Shown here one piece after another: positions 22,251 through 33,400 of a stretch of 64,000 nt of DNA. Position 1 is the stretch's first letter, and every line of letters begins with the position of its first letter. A program made the translations under genes and the position numbers. This DNA is from Bolinopsis microptera (lineage: Eukaryota > Ctenophora > Tentaculata > Lobata > Bolinopsidae), in contig NC_087080.1 of NCBI RefSeq assembly GCF_026151205.1, forward strand, positions 16,901,337 to 16,965,336, written 5' to 3'. The notes under the pieces were generated by a model that was not told the origin of the DNA, searched no databases, and saw nothing but the letters and a program-made list of their open reading frames with translations.

Positions 22251-22957
22251 CAGAGTTGAAAAATACGTGAGATATAAAATACGCCGTATTTAACGTTTTT
22301 TTGCTTAGAAATAAAATACGTCAAAAATACGTTAAAATACGTTTGCCTATTTTTTTCGTAATTGCATTCAAAAACTTAATAAGTTATGTCTTTCGTTCGC
22401 AATTTTTTCAGACACATCGTCATTACGGTTCAATTTCATTTATTTTGTTCCCTTGAACGGGATTGGAATTTACTTTTGGAATTGAACGCAGAAAAATATT
22501 CATATTTGTGTAGAAAATCGTCCGTAAAAAAGTTTCAATAAATACACAATTAAGAACACAATTACTCAGATGAATCGTAATCATCATTGAAATCACATTT
22601 CTCCATGTTTTGGATAAGTCGAAGGTTGGCATTAATGCCTACTAGCTTTATGGCCTTATCCGTTGCTAGTCAGTAGAATCTAATAATTCGTATTTGCACG
22701 CTTTGGTACGCTTTAGCACGTGCACAGTTCCCTTAAATCATACGCGAGGTGATAAACTACAGAGCTACGCGAGTTTTAATCAAAGTTTTAACTTGTATAA
22801 TTAGAAATAGTACTTATTATTTCATTGGAGCTCTTAATGCTACAAAATCACTTGTAACGTATTTTAACGAATTTTATTCAGCGAAAATAAAATACGCCGT
22901 ATTTAACGGTTTTTTGATATTTTATAAAATACGTTAAATACGTATTTTTCAACTCTG
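22251..22957. mobile_element. Non-autonomous hAT-type element, 707 bp, 8-bp TSD
   Basis: The ends are CAGAGTTGAAAAATACGT and its complement (terminal inverted repeats of about 18 bp). They are flanked by the direct repeat CTTAATCT at 22243-22250 and 22958-22965. An 8-bp target duplication and CAG...CTG ends are diagnostic of the hAT superfamily. Subterminal AAATACG/CGTATTT motifs are repeated near both ends, as expected of transposase-binding sites. No transposase ORF is inside. Excision in silico, leaving one TSD copy, continues the LINE frame into RT sequence, confirming the boundaries. Confidence 0.92.
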
Positions 22958-24991
22958 CTTAATCTTCAAACCCTTAACTATTTCAATTATTTCTGATGCG
23001 GACGAATCTTCTAGATTCATGCTCCGCTGGCATTTGCTATCTTGAGTTTCTGTTACGATAGTCCGGCCCTCAGAGCATACGAGACCATTTTCTCTCTTAA
23101 GAGTCTCAGCTATATTGCAGAAATAGTCATTGAAGCTATTCGCAATTTGCTGAGAATCTGTTATCTCGCTCCCATTATAGTTGATTTTGTTTATCTTAAT
23201 TTTGCCTTTTTTCTTTCTGTTTAACAAGTTATTAACCATTTGCCATTGTTTTCTGCTGTCGCTAGAATATTTTGTAAAGTACGCGTTGTAATATTTGATT
23301 TTGGCCTTATCCACGTGTTTATTCACAAATTTCTTCATTTTCTTGTACCTAATATCATTTTCAGTGGTCGGGTTTGTGACAAAATCTTCATAAAATTTAT
23401 TTTTGCGATCACATGCGCACCGTAACCATTCTTGGATCCACGGCTTTGTGTTTTTACGGCGGCCTGGTTTACTCTTTTTTGCCTTAATTGGGAAATTTCG
23501 GTCGTATAGTTCGCTATATTTTTTATCGAAAGCCTCAAATTTTTCATCTACAGAATCATAGTTGTTAACCAAGTTCCAGTCTACCGCAGAAATGTCGTTC
23601 TCGAACTTTTTGATACTGTCATCGTTTATTACTCGAGAAGATTTTTCTGTTGTATCTTCTTGAAGTTTACAACTGAGCCTATTCTGATCAACCATAATTG
23701 TGACAAAAGTTGCCAAGTGGTCAGAGATTGATTCAAAAATTACTCCCGATTTTGTAACAGCGTGGCAATTATTGACGAAAATATGGTCAATGATAGTCGC
23801 ACTGTGATCTGTGACTCTAGTTGGTCCTGATATCACAGGAGCGAATCCATGCTCTGCTAGAGTGTCCACATACTTAGTAACAGAGTCTATTCTCCCGTAA
23901 TCTAGTAGGTCTATGTTAGTATCACCGGCCAGTATGATATTTTTGTTTCGATGTCTTGCTAAGTTACGGAGGAAAATTTTTAATTGTTCAAGGAAACCAT
24001 TCAAATCCCCACTTGGAGAGCGATATATATTACAGATTAACGCGTTTTTGTGCCCTTTCAAGGTAAGTTCTGCAACCAAGAATTCTCCTATCTTAGGATT
24101 ATCGTGGCAACATAGAGCGCTCTTAACGTTTATGTCAGATAATTCACATAGTTTTTTGTTAACATATATGACTAATCCTCCACCACGATTTGACGCTCTG
24201 GCGGGAGTCTGAACATACGGTGGATAGAAACCGTCTAGTTCGAGCTCCTCTCCCTGAAAAGGCAAACATTCCGTGTTACAATTTGTTTCATTGAAGCAGA
24301 GAACGTCGTATTTTATGTATTGATCTATATTCTCCCGAAATTCTTCAATGTTCCCATTAAGTGACCTAACGTTTAGCGAGAAAACTTTTATTTCATACTC
24401 CTTCGTATTTTTTATCGCTTTCGCGGTATAATATTTGCAGTTATTTAGAAGACTAGACGTTGTTTCCCATGGATTCAAATCAGCATCAGTATCATCACGA
24501 TCACCTATTTGATTTGATAGGTGGTCGCGATTAAAGGGGTTAAACCTAATAGTGTTACTGCAATTTATCATGTGAAGCTGTCTAATGGAGACATCATATG
24601 CTGGGAAAATTTTTCTCAAGCATTCTTTGCAGCCTGTTGAGCCAGCAGAACATCTTGTGTGGGATAGGTTGTCACAGTAGCAACATTTGGTCATTTGTCT
24701 TATATTCCCAATTTTTTTGCAAGTGTGACATTTTTCTCGTTTATTGGAGACTGGGATTTGTATAGGCCGTGATGGTAATAGAGGCATGACGGCGCCCACC
24801 GGAAGAATTTCTGAAATGCAGCTGTAGCAAGACCATTCTCCAGTAAGTTCAGTTATGTCGCTAGGTGTTAGGTGAGCACATTTTGGGTGATATGTCATAT
24901 AACAAATACTACAAGTGATGCTTATCTTGTGTGAGACTAGGCGCTTTGTACAGGCCTTACAGCTATTTTTACTACTTCGGATAACTACCAT
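22949..24991 (-). pseudogene. N-terminal part of LINE protein: two zinc fingers and EEP endonuclease
   Basis: 680 codons. Residues about 10-60 form a PHD-type finger (CxxC, CxxC, YHPKC, CxxC) and residues about 88-126 a second cysteine/histidine finger. The endonuclease runs from about 203 to 440, with FSLNVRSLNG, CFNETNC, NRGGGLVIYV, ILAGDTNIDLL, IIDHIFVNN and ISDHLATFV. The frame then enters the linker before the RT. The last three codons and the stop (CAG AGT TGA) come from the terminal inverted repeat of the inserted hAT-type element, so the ORF ends by insertion, not naturally. Initiation is set by the first Met at 24991. Confidence 0.85.
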
Positions 24992-25923
24992 TTTTTGGCT
25001 GTAAATGATACTCTTGTTTAAATGTAGATATAGGTTTGCTACTGTATATTAATATATAATAAAGTACACGGAAAAACAGTCACTGAAAGTATCTACTCCA
25101 GATGAGTGAGCCAAGAAAATGGGGCTAGGGAAGAGTGAGAAAACGTGCGAGGTTTTGTGAACACTCTGTCCGGGTCCCTAACTTCAGCTCCTAACTAGAG
25201 AAATCACTTCAGTTAAGTGTTGTTCTGTGGGAATAAGTTTAAAAAGTTAATTGAAGTATGTGAAATGTGAATGTGACTTGTATTCTGTATTTGTAACTTG
25301 TAAGTGTATGTACTTAGTGGTCTGATTACGTGATTCAACTTAGTAAAGATAAGATTTCGATTAGCCGTAAGCTGGTGCAGATAAGACATGGTTCGTATAC
25401 TGTACGATTCTTAGTAGATTAATAATTATGTCCAAATTTTCGATGTAGTATGTTTGTAGATTGTATTGCTGTTCTAAGGTCTGCCCAATGAAGAAACATA
25501 CTCCCGTCTTAGCGGCCAGTGTTTTCGAATTAATGCTTCGGTAGATAATGCTTCGGTAGATCGGCGAGATGCACCACTGTGCCTCACCGAGCTGCGAAGG
25601 ATTGACATCGTGAATCAACTCTTAAACGTGCCTCCAACTGTTAAATAGATCCACATTTTAGTGCATTCTACCAGATTCTTATCAACCTAGATTCTACTAT
25701 AGTTTGTATATTATATACCAGAGCACGTCACATTTCAATAATTTTACAAAATGTTATTATATCAGCTACATATGCAGTTTGAAGGATTAAAACACTTTTA
25801 CGATGATGCTGTTAGAATAACAGAATATTTACGCTATAATACAGTTGACATCAAGAATATTATAACATTACCAAACTAAGTAAAAAATAACAACTGTCCA
25901 ATGTCCTAACTCAAACTGTAACC
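24992..25923. other. Between LINE and basic ORF; no firm gene
   Basis: Probably includes the 5' UTR of the defective LINE. An inverted relative of the 20.23-kb repeat (AGATGCACCACTGTGCCTCA) lies at about 25568. A TATATTATATA stretch near 25708 could be a promoter of the following ORF. Confidence 0.4.
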
Positions 25924-27176
25924 ATGAACCTGACCAAAAATGTCAGTAAATATCAGTTTATTCGAAATCTCAGTCAATTCACTATGAAGACCCTTGAAAA
26001 AGACAAGCTATCACTTCCTTTAACAGACCTTGACAACGCGAAGAGGACCACAAAGTTACCACCTGCAAGCTTAAAACAGAAGGTTGCGGCAAGGAAGCAG
26101 AAACGTCCACTGAGTGATTCGGAAGGTGATTCAAGTGGTGTCTCGAGGAGAAGCGCAAGAAGAGGAAATGATGATAGCGATGATACGCAGGATTCGATGA
26201 AATCGAATCAATCCATAGCAAGGTCAACACGAAGGGGAAATAAGAACAAAATCATTGAAACTGAATCAGATGATGGAGAACTTTCCCTCAAAGCTGAATC
26301 TGAAATCCATACCACCAAGAAGAAAACAGTTGCAGCGAAACGGGGGCGGAAGAAGCAGAACACTGCTCCAGATATAACTGATGACGAGGAAGCGAGAAGT
26401 CAATCTCCGGATCCTCAGCCTACCCTCTCTACTCCCGTGAAGCGACAAACTAACCGAGCTTCTAGAAGTTCACCAGCAGTCTCTTTAAAGAAGGTGAACT
26501 GGTGGAGAACGTGTGAGGGGTTAGTGGAGGAAGATGATGAGGATAGGAGGATAAGGAGGAGAATCAGAAAGGTGAGAGCAAGGAGGACAGCAGAGGAGAG
26601 GATGAGGAGCGTGGTCGTGGTACCACGCTCCCAGGAAAGAACGGTGAGAATGGAGTCACCACCCCCGCTACCACCATCAAGATCAAGATCCAGAACGCCG
26701 CCGCCTCCCCCGCCCAGGTACTTTTCAAAGGAGGACACTAGGAGGGTAGAGAGGGGTGAATGGGGGCCCCAGGGTGCCGAAAGGAGGATCGTACCCTGGA
26801 TGCGTTGGGATGTAGTGGAAAGAGAGGGGACGACCAGGGCTTTGGAGGATAGATGGAAGAGCTTCACGGATGATATTTTGAAGAGGATGGAGGAGGCCAG
26901 GACCACGGAGGAGGCTAGGGAAATCTGGGGGTAATAGAAAAGGAAGCACAGGAGCTGAAGGATTTGTTCATTAGGAAGGTGTTCACGGGTTTGGAGGAGC
27001 TTAGGGATGCTGGCAAGCTGGAGGCTAACAGGAAGCCTGGGAGTTTTCAGATACTTAAGGGGGGCTTTAAGTACCTGGTAAAGGGGATGCAGGGGGATGT
27101 GGTGCGGGGTGTTGGGTTCCAGAAAGGGTTAGAGAAGATTAGCAATAGCATGGATGAATTACTAGGATGCCTGTGA
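25924..27176 (+). CDS. Basic, Pro/Ser/Arg-rich protein with an internal frameshift
   Basis: The first frame (25924-26934, 336 codons) is highly charged: repeated RRSARRG/STRRG basic motifs and acidic SDD clusters, a Pro-rich SRSRSRTPPPPPP tract (about 253-265), then a Glu/Arg-rich helical end. It stops right after a run of five G (26927-26931). The overlapping -1 frame is open from there to a TGA at 27174-27176 and continues the helical, amphipathic style (about 81 codons, ending SMDELLGCL). One protein with a 1-base indel, or a -1 frameshift, is the simplest reading. It could be a retroelement ORF1/gag-like protein or a host nuclear protein; no domain is recognised. Confidence 0.5.
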
Positions 27177-27221
27177 CTGGTAAGGAGGCTGGTGGACCTG
27201 AGGAAGAGGCGGGAGTAATCA

Positions 27222-27448
27222 TCTGTGGAGTGCCTCTTGTTTGATACAGAGTGCCGTCATCGTTTGGAGTGCCTCTTGTTTTATACAGAGTGCCATCATC
27301 ATGGGAGTGCCTCTTGTTTTATACAGAGTGCCATCATCATGGGAGTACCTCTTGTTTGATACAGAGTGCCATCATCTTGGGAGTGCCTCTTGTTTGATAC
27401 AGAGCGCCATCATCATGGGAGTGCCTCTTGTTTGATACAGAGTGCCAT
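27222..27448 (+). repeat. 38-bp tandem repeat, about 6 copies
   Basis: The unit is built from GTGCCTCTTGTTTGATACAG followed by AGTGCCATCATCATGGGA, with few mismatches. It starts about 45 bases after the end of the frameshifted ORF. Confidence 0.9.
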
Positions 27449-27880
27449 TTTATTTATTTGTTTTGATAAAGGGACAGATAATGATATGGTATTTCATTGG
27501 TATTTTAATATTTATATTTTTAAATTTTATTGGATATCTATTATTGATTGTATTGTAGTGGGGATTTAGTCAATTCGGATCCAATCGATCGAGTTTATTT
27601 GTTTTGATAAGGGGACAGATAATGATATGGTATTTCATTGGTATTTTGATATTTATATTTTTAAAATTTTATTGGATATTTATTATTGATTGTATTGCAG
27701 TGGGGATTTAGTCAATTCGGATCGAATCGATCGAGCTTATTTCTTTTGATAAGGGGACAGATAATGATATGGTATTTCATTGGTATTTTGATATTTATAT
27801 TTTTTAAATTTTATTGGATATTTATTATTGATCGTATTGTAATGGAGTTTTTAAAAGTTTTAGTCAATTTGATCTACGCC
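27449..27880 (+). repeat. 143-bp tandem repeat, 3 copies
   Basis: Three copies starting at about 27451, 27594 and 27737 share AGGGGACAGATAATGATATG and GTCAATTCGGATC. The third decays towards its end. Open frames here are by-products. Confidence 0.88.
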
Positions 27881-28063
27881 TCATTTATAGGCGAGGATCA
27901 AATCGATCAAATTGTCCCGGGGAGTATGGTGTAGTTTTGTAGTCCTCAGTATAGGTTTTATTTCACATTTTAATATTTTAATTCATCGTTTTTTTGCCAC
28001 TTTTATTTTAAGGTTATCTCACGTTTCTATTTCATATTCGTACATTTACTTTCTTATCTTTAG

Positions 28064-28338
28064 TTCGTTCGGCCGTTTGTTTATTTATCAAATTTTTACG
28101 AGCCCTTTTTTAAGAGATGAGGGAGAGATTTTGGGAGATAGCCACTTCTGTAAATGTAACCGAGCATTCGTCGGGTTTTGAGTTATAAAGTTTTCGACCG
28201 TTCGTTCGGCCGTTTGTTTATTTATCAAATTTTTACGAGCCCTTTTTTAAGAGATGAAGGAGAGATTTTGGGAGATAGCCACTTCTGTAAATGTAACCGA
28301 GCATTCGTCGGGTTTTGAGTTATAAAGTTTTCGACCGT
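28064..28338 (+). repeat. 137-bp tandem repeat, 2 copies
   Basis: Copies start TTCGTTCGGCCGTTTG at 28064 and 28201 and are nearly identical, differing by one G/A in the GATGARGG stretch. Confidence 0.92.
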
Positions 28339-28516
28339 TATACGAGAGCGTTTTATTTGGTACAGTACACTAAATTTAAGTCTTGTTTAAAATACAGACT
28401 CCGGCAGTCTTCCACCTTTCTGGTTTTTAAACAGACTGAGTCACCAGATCGCAGCTCACCGGAGTTCACTGTCAGATCTACGTGCAGCCACTACCGCGAG
28501 TTGCTGAGTCCCCATC

Positions 28517-28870
28517 TCCTCGTTTACCGGGAGTTTAAATATTAAGTTTGTATCTTGTTTTAGACAGGTGCATCCGTAGCTCGTTTTATACAGTTGCGTT
28601 TATTTAACTCCTCGTTCATCGGGAGCAGTACATTTTAGCTTTAGTGTTAATTCCTCGTTTACCGGGAGTTTAAATATTAAGTTTGTATCTTGTTTTAGAC
28701 AGGTGCATCCGGAGCTCATTTTATACAGTTGCGTTTATTTAACTCCTCGTTCATCGGGAGCAGTACATTTAGCTTTTAGTGTTAATTCCTCGTTCATCGG
28801 GAGTTGTCACTATATCACCTTCACATATCTCGTTTAAAACAGATATATCGTTCCTTACTCCTCGTTTATC
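28517..28870 (+). repeat. 135-bp tandem repeat, 2-3 copies, with a recurrent hairpin motif
   Basis: Copies start TCCTCGTTTACCGGGAG at 28517 and 28652, and a partial third follows. The short motif CTCGTTYAYCGGGAG recurs about six times between 28517 and 28870 and can form a small imperfect hairpin. Confidence 0.85.
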
Positions 28871-30408
28871 GGGAGCAGTTTATTAGGTTTTATATGAAGA
28901 AATCACGTGACAGTCGAGTGCAGAGTGATTAATCTTCATCCTGTTTTGGCAGAACATTTTTAATTGTACTGTTATTTGTTACCAATTAGTGAAATCGCCG
29001 TGGATGGCACAACTACACAAATGCACGAGCAACGAGACAAGACTGAGGTACTGGAAGCTATAATTCCGGAAAATTAAGCATTAGCAAATGAAAGATCAGC
29101 AAAAAAGGGACACATTTACAAACATGTTAACTGTTAAGGTCCGCTGTAACGAATATTTTAAAGCCTATAGAACAAATACAATGAACAAGGGAAAGTGGGG
29201 TTTTGGGATTATCTGAAAGTGTGTTGCTGATTTAATAATTTGACTCAGTTTTGATTGACGATGTCAACCCTTTGAGATCGTTGTTCTGCTTCACAGAGCA
29301 ACGAACTGCGAAGGGTTCGATGCGGAGCAAGAATGATAGTGATACTGATGGTATAATTCCGTTTGGGTGAATTTCTATGTGCAAAATTTGAGATATCACT
29401 TCAAACACAAGAAAATAGTGCTGTCGGACAGATGTCGCTGTCGGACAGATGTCGTGTTACCTATAATTCCTCCAAACTTAAATTGTGAAGGGTTCATTGA
29501 AATTGTGTATATTATTAAATTTAGTGATTCAATGACTACGCACAATTATGTGGGATCAATATTAAGATAAAATATACTTTTACATTTACAAAACTAAAAA
29601 TAATTTCAACGTGTAGAAAGTGCTCAATAATTTGATCGGATGCCAATTGAAGATCCATACTCTGATTATTTTTTCTGGTATTTTCAGCTCCAGGAAAAAA
29701 ATCATTTAGACGCAGCTCTTCTAAACAATTCAAATCTGATTCTCGAACCAAGTGAATAACACGGTTGAAGAGCAACAGACTTGATCGATATTTAAAAGCT
29801 GTCCTTCTGTCAGAATATTTAACCAAATACACGTTTACCTATATTTCTATGGAGTCATAACATATAATAACTAAAGGGCGAGCAAGTATCGAGAACTCTA
29901 TGAATAAAACGTTAAAATATAGTCCAATAAATTACGAGAGGCCAGTTGAATCATGCAAAAAACATGCTGTTATATAAACTAAAATTTCATCACATCTTAT
30001 TGCTACAAAATTCTTTTCAACTCCTTAAAAATCTGAAAAGACAACAACAAGGAAGGGTAATTATTGTCATCTGTGTGTTATTAATATTTAAAATTAATGT
30101 CGTCTTTTGCAATCCCTACGGATCAGGTTATTTGTTGAGAATGCTAAATGGCAGTTGATAACCTAAAGTAACTTTGACTAAGGATATGTAACTTAATAGC
30201 CCGAAATGTTGTTAATAAAATCGTTACAGAATAAAACTGCCATTTAACTAGGGATTACCATTAGTTCGCTACTAGTCACTAGTTACAGTCACTAGTTCGC
30301 TACAGTCTCGTGAGAAAAGCTCTTGAGATTTAAGTGAAAGTTCGCTTCATGCTGGCACGATTATATCTATGATTATGAACAGTTCACATTCTTGGTAGGA
30401 ATCAGCTG
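28871..30408. other. Spacer downstream of the DEG/ENaC gene, no gene called
   Basis: A 16-bp duplication (TGTCGGACAGATGTCG) lies near 29420-29455. A minus-strand open frame at 29536-29832 (98 codons) has no recognised domain. The 3' UTR of the channel gene must extend into the right end of this stretch. Confidence 0.5.
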
Positions 30409-33400
30409 TTAGATTGCCTCCTTCTCTCCATTGAGTGCGGAGTGTTTGGGCCCGCCAATATTGAAGCAGTACTTCATGATGCTGAACACGACAAACTGGA
30501 TGAATTCGAGGATTGTGAACAAACTAGCACCCAGGAAGAGCCCCAGAACACCACCAATGTCACCTGTGAGAGGAGTGTGTTACTCCTAACTTGGTTAAAT
30601 TACCTGTTATAAAGAGTATTTCTGGCATATGTGGGAAATTATCACTGCATCCTTTTAAAATAATAAAGATATTAAATAAGTGGTTTACCGAGAAGATTTC
30701 CCATGTCGTAGTTGATAATTTCCCTGATTTCAGATGTTCGCATACTGGTGAAGAGTACCTCGAGCACCATTACGTTCTTCCTGCAGGTTTATTAGCAATG
30801 TTTATCATACTTTTGAGTTGGTAATGGTAGACAAGAAAAAAATCATCATCATTTTGATTCTTTAGGGAAAAAGAAAGTGTGACAATACTGGATTAAAAAA
30901 TACTCACAAAATGTCATCAGTGGAATTGTAAAGAATGTCAAATTCAGGTTTTGAGTATCCGTATTGGGGAAGAGAGATGATAGGTTGGACACCAGGGAAG
31001 ATGCCTGCAGCGAAGGCAGGGGACACTGAGGAACTGCTTATCTAGTTCAGGAAATGTTTATTAATTAAAATACGGAGGATGTACAATGTTTGGTGATAAA
31101 CGAACATAAACACTTTCGTTCGAGAAAACGATCATGACCGAAAGGTTAAAAGAGTAGGGCCAATGTTTATGTCAAAAAGCCAAAACATGTTTGTAGGCTG
31201 AGGGTAGAATTACCTGAGCTTCGTATCGGATCTCTTCACAGGCGGTAGAACAAGGACAGATCTTAGTGGACAAGTCAGGGTTTGTGTAGTCGTCATCTGT
31301 AATGGTTAGTGTTATAGGCAAACATAGTTTTAGTCTAGTTTATATATACATTCTAATAGAGTCACGATGTCCGCATCATTATCTGGTTGGAAACCAGGCA
31401 ACGCTAGGTAACTAAATACTTACACCAGCTCCTATAGGCTTTGGTAACCAGGCAACGCTGGGTAACTAAATACTTACACCAGCTCCTGTAGGCTTTGAGA
31501 CCGCATTTCACCCACTCCTCCAGGTTACAGGACCTGTACTTTCCGTTGTTCAGGGGAGGGACCACGTTCACGCAACCACACGCTTCATGGATAGCCCTGA
31601 ATTTAAGATAATAATCTCAAGTTGAAAAGATAAAAGAACCAATCACTGAATTGAGAATAATAAGGCGAAAAAACAAGGATGAAGATTATTCTTAATATAT
31701 TCTTATCGAAGAAGAAAAATTCAGAAAAAAATATGTACAAATGTTAATTAATTTTAAAATGATTTACTTGTCTTTGCACTCGAGAGCACACGAACCCTCG
31801 TTGTACGATCCGTAAGTGTTTGCAACAAGAGAAACATCACAACTTTCAATCTTATCCTTTCTCCTGATTTCCTGAAACAAGCAATTCATTAAACATGTCA
31901 CAACGAGTTTGCAAAGAAAAATTAAAGTGTTGAAGAAAATAAGAAAATATGTTAATTTTAGTAATTTAAAAGCGTATGTTAAATTATTAATACCGCTTTA
32001 CGTCTAAGATCAGCCTTGTAGTACGTGCCGGGACTCATAAGAAAACCAGATGCCATTGATGAACCGTAAGTACCGTTGTCATGGAATGCGACTACAAACC
32101 CTTGGTTCTCCGTATCTGCACTTCGGGTCCTGTAATAAGGTGAAATTATTCTCGCTTCAGTTACAAAAGGTCCATAACGGTTATATGTCTAAAAATGAAG
32201 TAAAATAACCTTCGTTTTCTTTCAAGACTCCTGTACACAACAACTAACTTTCAAGGTGTCTTAAATAGTGTCTTTAACTAAGTTCCCAGGCAATTCGAGG
32301 TGTGTAAACCTGTATTTACCCTAATAGATGGTTTTTACAATTATATGGGCAAGATTGCTAGTCGAGCTGGTAATGAGCCAAATAGAATATTTAATATCAT
32401 AACTTTAAAATTAATTCTACTTTCCGATGTTTTTAATGTTATGTCATGAAAAACGTGTGACCCTAACTGAACCACAGTTATGGGCATATCTCATTTTACA
32501 CAGCGATACCAAATTGAAGAACAAAAATCTTATAGAACGAATATAACGGCCGATGGTGCAAACAAGTGTGGTGATAGATCAATAGTACGATTCCGCACCC
32601 ACAGCACTTTATATATGTTGCAACTATTAGACACTAAGTAATAGTACACATTTAACTGCAACAAACTTTAAATGGTACTTAGAGTAATTAATTAAGGTAA
32701 TTAACAGTAAAACTCACGAGTAATCCTGGACATCAGCCCAGAACATAAGTTTCAGAGACCCGTAATCTCCCATTTTTCCCTGGAGCTCACCATCGGGGTT
32801 TACCCTCCAGCATCGTCCTGTCATCGAGTTTTCCTGACAAAAAGAAACACTGAAACAGAATCGACTTCCCTAATCGTTGAAGAATATCGTCACTTAAAGT
32901 TGGCGGTTGTTTTAAACGAGGTAGCAATAAAGAAATTTGAAATGTAACGTACCATAACTGAAATTCTGTCGACGTTGTTTTCGAAAGCCTTAAGAGTATT
33001 ACAATATTGTCCTCTCTGCTGGCACTTCAACAGTCTGTCCTTATTGGGGCCTCCCTGCTCAATGAGGTCCTCATAAAGTACATCCTTTATCTGGTACATA
33101 TCATCTTCAGGGTCCTCGAACCTTGCTGCCAGTTCTTCGGCCTTAGCCACATCATACTGATCTAAAACCTCGTAATACTCCTTCAGCAGTATGTTTTCCT
33201 CAGAATCAAGGAAAGATTTTTTGACCTGGAAAAAGAAATATCAATAGATTGAGGTATCGTATTCCAAAAACAAAATAAATTTCGGATATATTACAAAAAC
33301 ATTGCTTTTATAAGTTAAATACTTAATAATAACCTTGTTCATGGAACAGACACTGATGGTAGGGAATTTAATACTCTCGGGTTTATCCGTCATTCCGCTG

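Larger units (their letters stand above)
21467..24991 (-). mobile_element. Defective LINE: PHD-like fingers and EEP endonuclease, RT core lost
   Basis: Minus-strand remains of a non-LTR element. An N-terminal zinc-finger plus endonuclease frame lies at 22949-24991 and a C-terminal fragment at 21467-22000. Between them is a short run of early RT sequence (VIPLHKGG type, about 22090-22130). The palm with the catalytic Asp residues is absent. A hAT-type insertion at 22251-22957 splits it. The clade is uncertain (Jockey/CR1/L2 group by domain order). Confidence 0.8.
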
